Positions 33,953 to 37,621 of a stretch of 37,621 nucleotides of DNA are shown piece by piece. Below the pieces are notes generated by a model. The model was not told the origin of the DNA. It saw nothing but the letters and a program-made list of their open reading frames with translations, and ran no database searches. The position numbers and the translations under genes are program-made. Within the stretch, counting starts at the first letter, position 1; every line of letters starts with the position of its first letter. Location: contig JAFZVW010000041.1 of assembly GCA_017617635.1 (NCBI GenBank), positions 1 to 37,621 of the forward strand, read 5' to 3'. The DNA comes from Bacteroidaceae bacterium. Lineage in GTDB: Bacteria > Bacteroidota > Bacteroidia > Bacteroidales > Bacteroidaceae.

Positions 33953-34874
33953 GAAACAGGAGTGGGATGCCTTTGTCCATGACGCAAAGAACGGGACCTT
34001 CCTGTTCTTGCGCGACTACATGGACTACCATGCGGAACGGTTCATGGACCATTCCCTGATGTATTACGACGACAAGGGAAGACTAATGGCCGTAATGCCG
34101 GCTAACGAGGACGGACACATCCTGTATAGCCATCAGGGTCTGACATACGGAGGACTGGTCCTGACGACAAAATCCCGTGCCACAGACGTAGGTACGATGT
34201 TCTCCATGACCATAGCGTATTTAAGGGAACATGGGTTTACAGAGTGGTACTATAAGCAGATTCCTTCAATCTATTGCCAGTACCCGTCACAGGAAGACGA
34301 ATATTGGCTGTGGCGCAACAATGCCTCACTGGCATGCTGCAATCTTTCCTGCACAATTCAAATGGACAGCAACCTGTCGACACCTTGGGAACGCAGGAGA
34401 AGAAGGGGCCTGAAAAGAGCAACGGAAGCAGGTCTGCACATTACAGAAGATGCTGACATAGAGACATTCTGGCCAATAATGGTCGAGAATCTGAGAACCA
34501 AATACGGAGCAGCTCCTGTCCACACGCTGGACGAGATGAAGATACTTCATTCCAGATTCCCCGACAATATCCGCATCTATACATGCTTAGACAGTCAAGA
34601 CATCGTGCGTGCCGGAGCCGTGGTATACGTCACAAACCCACAGACAATACATGTACAATATGCACATGCAGACCAAATGGGTAAGAAAAGCGGAGCCATC
34701 GACCTTTTGTATGACTTCCTGACTGACAAGTACCATGCATCGGGCTATACATACTTCGACATAGGTACCAGCAACGAACAGGGAGGCAGGTTCCTGAACG
34801 AAAAACTAATAGAGCAGAAGGAAGGCTTCGGTGGACGGGGTATTGTCTACAAGCACTGGAGAATCGTGCTATGA
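33924..34874 (+). CDS. GNAT/FemAB-like N-acyltransferase
   Basis: About 316 residues from the ATG at 33924 (an earlier in-frame start at 33762 lies inside the FdtA gene and encodes an out-of-frame shadow). It has KQEWDAFVHDAKNGTFLFLRD near the start, then SHQGLTYGGLVL and a C-terminal HVQYAHADQMGKKSGAIDLL stretch. This layout is that of FemAB-like members of the GNAT superfamily, seen in surface-glycan clusters. It would transfer an acyl group to an aminosugar, plausibly the product of the neighbouring FdtA pathway. The last 6 bases overlap the convergent gene's stop. Confidence 0.78.
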   Translation: MNICRYTKDRKQEWDAFVHDAKNGTFLFLRDYMDYHAERFMDHSLMYYDDKGRLMAVMPANEDGHILYSHQGLTYGGLVLTTKSRATDVGTMFSMTIAYLREHGFTEWYYKQIPSIYCQYPSQEDEYWLWRNNASLACCNLSCTIQMDSNLSTPWERRRRRGLKRATEAGLHITEDADIETFWPIMVENLRTKYGAAPVHTLDEMKILHSRFPDNIRIYTCLDSQDIVRAGAVVYVTNPQTIHVQYAHADQMGKKSGAIDLLYDFLTDKYHASGYTYFDIGTSNEQGGRFLNEKLIEQKEGFGGRGIVYKHWRIVL

Positions 34875-35822
34875 TTCCATCCTGTCCAAAGGCAAAAGCT
34901 CCTTTTGCGCAAAAATATACGGGAAATAGCGCCTGCCCACCAATATCACAGGTATCTCCAGGAGGAAAACCAGCACAATCGTCAACAGTCGCTCTTCGGG
35001 CAACACTCTACCCACATAGTATATCAACGGGAAGTGGGTCAGAAGTACAATTATGCTGTAACGTCCTATAAACGATATATAGGGAATTTTTCTCAGCAGC
35101 TTCGACAACACAACGACAGCCGCACATCCTGCCAAACCGGCGGAATACATTCCTATTATGGAATATCCGTAGAAGTTCAGGCGGAACCCCGTGTCTGAAT
35201 AATCATAGTACCACCCGACAAAGGCAACTAAACCGACACATACTGCTATCAGCAGGATATCATATCCAAGTTTTAATTTCTTTTCCGGCTGTATGATATC
35301 AGAGTATGTCCTCATGGCATATCCGGCATAAAAGAAGCCAAGACACGTCATAGCCGTCTCCATGTAATACACCTGTTCAACCAACTGGTTGTCACAGCCC
35401 TGACCGCCAGGCAGGTAAAATCCCGTGACAGACAGTACTATACAGGCTACAGGCAGGACGTATTTGCCGGGACAAAGCTTTTCAAGCCTCTTACAACCAT
35501 AGAACAATATGTTGGAATAAAACAGGCTGCTCAGGAACCATATCGGGAAATTACGGAACGTGACGAATCCTAAAACCAGGAACACCAGATAGGGAATGAC
35601 GAGATGGTTGGTCTTTTTGGTCAGGAAATACCTGAAACTACCGTAGGTCTTGAAGAATATTCCACTCAAGAAGAAGTATAGGGGCATGCGTACGTATGAC
35701 AAAGTACAGTTCAGTTCCTGAAACTGAACATAGCCGTACTTCTCCTGAAAATGGCCCAGAACCACGAGCACCATGCATATTCCCTTGGCCAGGTCTATAT
35801 ATTCTATACGATTTCTGCCCAT
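34869..35822 (-). CDS. Acyltransferase-3 family membrane protein
   Basis: A 317-residue protein from the ATG at 35822, chosen because the family signature YIDLAKGICMVLVVLGHF follows at once; the frame runs further upstream but without likeness to the family. It has about ten membrane helices and the expected PLYFFLSGIFFK motif near 60-75. These enzymes O-acetylate glycans at the membrane. It is encoded against the neighbouring genes, and its stop codon overlaps the GNAT gene's stop by 6 bp. It shares a 45-bp intergenic space with the flippase gene. Confidence 0.85.
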   Translation of the reverse strand: MGRNRIEYIDLAKGICMVLVVLGHFQEKYGYVQFQELNCTLSYVRMPLYFFLSGIFFKTYGSFRYFLTKKTNHLVIPYLVFLVLGFVTFRNFPIWFLSSLFYSNILFYGCKRLEKLCPGKYVLPVACIVLSVTGFYLPGGQGCDNQLVEQVYYMETAMTCLGFFYAGYAMRTYSDIIQPEKKLKLGYDILLIAVCVGLVAFVGWYYDYSDTGFRLNFYGYSIIGMYSAGLAGCAAVVVLSKLLRKIPYISFIGRYSIIVLLTHFPLIYYVGRVLPEERLLTIVLVFLLEIPVILVGRRYFPYIFAQKELLPLDRMES

Positions 35823-35830
35823 TGCGACTG

Positions 35831-35846
35831 CAAAAATACAAAAATA
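35831..35846 (-). promoter_or_regulatory. Two tandem -7 boxes (TATTTTTG) for the acyltransferase gene
   Basis: On the - strand TATTTTTG occurs at 35838-35831 and again at 35846-35839, both matching TAnnTTTG. Either would give a very short leader before the ATG at 35822. Neither has a clear -33 element. Confidence 0.4.
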
Positions 35847-35851
35847 TTCCT

Positions 35852-35859
35852 TATCTTTG
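35852..35859 (+). promoter_or_regulatory. -7 box TATCTTTG close to the flippase start codon
   Basis: A perfect TAnnTTTG match ends 8 bp before the ATG at 35868, so the message would have a leader of only a few bases. The same octamer is used at 21273 in the same manner. Confidence 0.45.
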
Positions 35860-35867
35860 TGCTTTGA

Positions 35868-37328
35868 ATGATTCCTACATATAATAACATACTGAAAGCA
35901 ACCACACTTTTTGGCGGAGTACAAGGGTTGAGCATAGTCCTGAACCTTGTCCGTACCAAGATTGTTGCCGTACTGCTCGGTCCCGAAGGCATTGGACTTA
36001 ACTCTATATACAACGAGACCCGCGAATTTGTCCACAGCACAAGCAACCTGGGATTGGATGTCAGCGGCGTAAGAGGCGTCTCAGCTGCCTACGAGAAATG
36101 GACAGAAGCCACTGACGATGACGAAAAAGCCCTATGCAGGAGCAATATCACACTACAAGTCGCTGTCCTGCGCTCATGGGTGATTCTCCTGGCACTGTTC
36201 GGTGTCCTGATATGTATGCTGCTTGCTGCTCCATTGTCTTACTTCACGTTTGGCGACTTTAATCACACCTGGGGCTATGTCCTGCTGTCACCGGCAGTAG
36301 GTTTCAGCACTGTCACATGCGGAGAACTGGCTGTACTTAAAGGACTCCGGAAACTCAAGTCACTGGCAACGGTATCGGTTCTGAACGTAGTGGCAGGAAT
36401 CGTGATAACGCTTCCTATATATTTTCTATGGGGAATCGAAGGCGTATTGCCAGCCATACTGGCATTCTGTGCCGCCAGCATGATACTCACAATAGCCTTC
36501 AGCAGGAAAGCAGAACGTTTCCATGTTGTATATACCAGAAAAGAACTTCGTGAAGGCCACAAGGCCCTGTCAGTAGGTTTCAATTTCGTAATATGCAGTA
36601 TCATCGGACATGTGTCCATACTGTGCATACAAGCCTACCTCAACAACTTTGCATCACTCAGGTTTGTCGGTCTATACAATGCAGGATACACACTGACAAT
36701 GACATACGCAGGACTTGTCTTTGCCGCGATGGAAACCGACTATTTCCCACGCCTTTCCGGAGTGTTCACAAACATCAAGGAAAGAACAGACACCCTGCTG
36801 AAACAGCAGGATGTTACCATTGTGCTGGTAACACCTCTTCTGGCAGCCATGATTGTTGTATTACCGCTTGTCGTACCCCTGTTGTTAAGCGGCAATTTCG
36901 ACAGTATAATACCAATGGCCCAGGTTACGACAATCGGTTTGCTGTTCAGGGCAATATATCTGCCTAATGCATACATGTCGCTTGCTGCAGGAGACAACAG
37001 GACCTTCCTGTTCATAAATACCGTCGGTGCTATTGACATTCTGCTAGTACTTGTCGGTTACGAGATTTACGGGCTGTTAGGCATGGGTATAGCACTTACC
37101 TTCCAGAATCTCCTGGACATGCTCCTTGTAATGGCTATTTCCAAGTGGAAATATGGTGTCAGGTTCACCACAGGACGGATTGCAGAGCTTATTGTATTCA
37201 GTATTCTGCTCTTTGCCACATACGCATCATGCCTCAATCTGGACGGATGGCAGTACTGGGTATGCGGCACAGCCCTGACCCTGCTATGTACGGCATATTC
37301 AATACTGAAATTCAAACAAGGAAAATAA
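35868..37328 (+). CDS. Oligosaccharide flippase (WzxE-like O-antigen translocase)
   Basis: A 486-residue membrane protein with about 12 hydrophobic segments. The N-terminus ATTLFGGVQGLSIVLNLVR and VLLGPEGIGLNSIYNETREF matches the MOP-superfamily flippase branch that includes WzxE of enterobacterial common antigen. It should move a lipid-linked repeat unit to the periplasm. It differs clearly from the flippase at 1850-3283, so the two serve different glycans. A GT2 gene follows after 12 bp, and FdtA-like and acyltransferase genes precede it. Confidence 0.9.
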   Translation: MIPTYNNILKATTLFGGVQGLSIVLNLVRTKIVAVLLGPEGIGLNSIYNETREFVHSTSNLGLDVSGVRGVSAAYEKWTEATDDDEKALCRSNITLQVAVLRSWVILLALFGVLICMLLAAPLSYFTFGDFNHTWGYVLLSPAVGFSTVTCGELAVLKGLRKLKSLATVSVLNVVAGIVITLPIYFLWGIEGVLPAILAFCAASMILTIAFSRKAERFHVVYTRKELREGHKALSVGFNFVICSIIGHVSILCIQAYLNNFASLRFVGLYNAGYTLTMTYAGLVFAAMETDYFPRLSGVFTNIKERTDTLLKQQDVTIVLVTPLLAAMIVVLPLVVPLLLSGNFDSIIPMAQVTTIGLLFRAIYLPNAYMSLAAGDNRTFLFINTVGAIDILLVLVGYEIYGLLGMGIALTFQNLLDMLLVMAISKWKYGVRFTTGRIAELIVFSILLFATYASCLNLDGWQYWVCGTALTLLCTAYSILKFKQGK

Positions 37329-37340
37329 TCCTACCCCACC

Positions 37341-37621
37341 GTGACAAAAGGCCTTGTCTCCATAATCGTTGCCGCATATAATGCCGAAAGCCTGCTCCCG
37401 CGATGCCTGGATTCACTTATTTCCCAGACATACAGGAAGCTGGAGATTATCGTCATCAACGATGCCTCGACTGACAACACGCAAGAAGTCATAGATGCAT
37501 ATCGGGCAAGAGACAGCCGCATCATCGCCCTTGGCATGCCTGTCATCAGCGGAGCACCGGCTGCCCGCAAAGAAGGCATGAAACTCACCAGTGGCGAATT
37601 CATGACAATGGTTGATGCTGA
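37341..37621 (+). CDS. Family 2 glycosyltransferase (N-terminal part; runs off the window)
   Basis: The frame is open to the window end, giving 93 residues. It begins at a GTG 12 bp after the flippase stop, the only suitable start between them, and contains VSIIVAAYNAESLLPRCLDSL and IIVINDASTDNTQEVI, the first two GT2 blocks. The end VDAD at the window edge is probably the metal motif. The enzyme is expected to be about 250-330 residues; the rest lies beyond the window. Confidence 0.85.
   Translation, partial: MTKGLVSIIVAAYNAESLLPRCLDSLISQTYRKLEIIVINDASTDNTQEVIDAYRARDSRIIALGMPVISGAPAARKEGMKLTSGEFMTMVDA

Noticed and set aside
35823-36035. 71-codon N-terminal extension of the acyltransferase-3 protein
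   Set aside because: It runs antisense into the flippase gene and across the promoter gap, while the family signature begins right after the ATG at 35822.
1-37621. CRISPR array, tRNA genes or insertion sequences
   Set aside because: No regularly spaced direct repeats, no tRNA-like cloverleaf in the few gaps, and no transposase or terminal inverted repeats were seen by reading; a computed scan was not possible.

Overview
The window looks like a chromosomal segment of a Bacteroidales bacterium, most likely a Prevotella-like lineage. The evidence is several Bacteroidetes-type -7 boxes (TAnnTTTG), the absence of clear Shine-Dalgarno sites, Bacteroidetes-only families, and two type IX secretion (T9SS) proteins: a PorZ homologue and the Plug protein formerly called DUF5103. 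Species cannot be fixed from the sequence alone. Almost every base is coding, and many genes overlap by 4 to 29 bp.

Region 1 (1-11407, + strand) is a surface-glycan cluster. It runs: the end of a large SLBB-domain export protein, a Wzz-like chain-length protein, a flippase, a polymerase-like membrane protein, GT2 and GT4 glycosyltransferases, a hexapeptide acyltransferase, a truncated SGNH/DUF4886-like lipoprotein, a secreted beta-helix protein, and another GT2/GT4 pair. The - strand genes facing it (21112 down to 11408) form a second, tightly overlapping operon: Wzc-like tyrosine kinase, PorZ, a GT2, a Wzi-like outer-membrane barrel and a small lipoprotein. After a 57-nt gap comes a fused lipid-priming enzyme plus glycosyltransferase. 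PorZ is known to bind A-LPS, the anchor of T9SS cargo, so its place inside a glycan operon is suggestive.

Region 2 (21285-26031, + strand) starts divergently from wzc. It holds a membrane protein that resembles a polyprenyl-phosphate sugar transferase without its catalytic Asp-Glu, a conserved unknown protein, a short coiled-coil protein, ZapA, RNase Y, a small HAD phosphatase and a Wza-like export lipoprotein. A hairpin terminator separates it from the convergent YihY family membrane protein. RNase P RNA (rnpB, - strand) lies just upstream of that gene.

Region 3 (27976-33519, + strand) has an HtrA/DegP protease, then a compact cassette: a small secreted unknown protein, an HPr-kinase-like ATPase, an S24/S26 peptidase with a Ser/His dyad, and a PqqD-like peptide-binding protein. 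This looks like part of a ribosomal-peptide maturation system, but no radical SAM enzyme, transporter or obvious precursor is nearby. A TRIC-family channel and the T9SS Plug protein follow.

Region 4 (33539-37621) opens another glycan cluster: an FdtA-like sugar isomerase overlapping a GNAT/FemAB-like acyltransferase, a convergent acyltransferase-3, a second flippase, and a GT2 cut by the window end. No insertion sequence, CRISPR array, tRNA or rRNA was seen.
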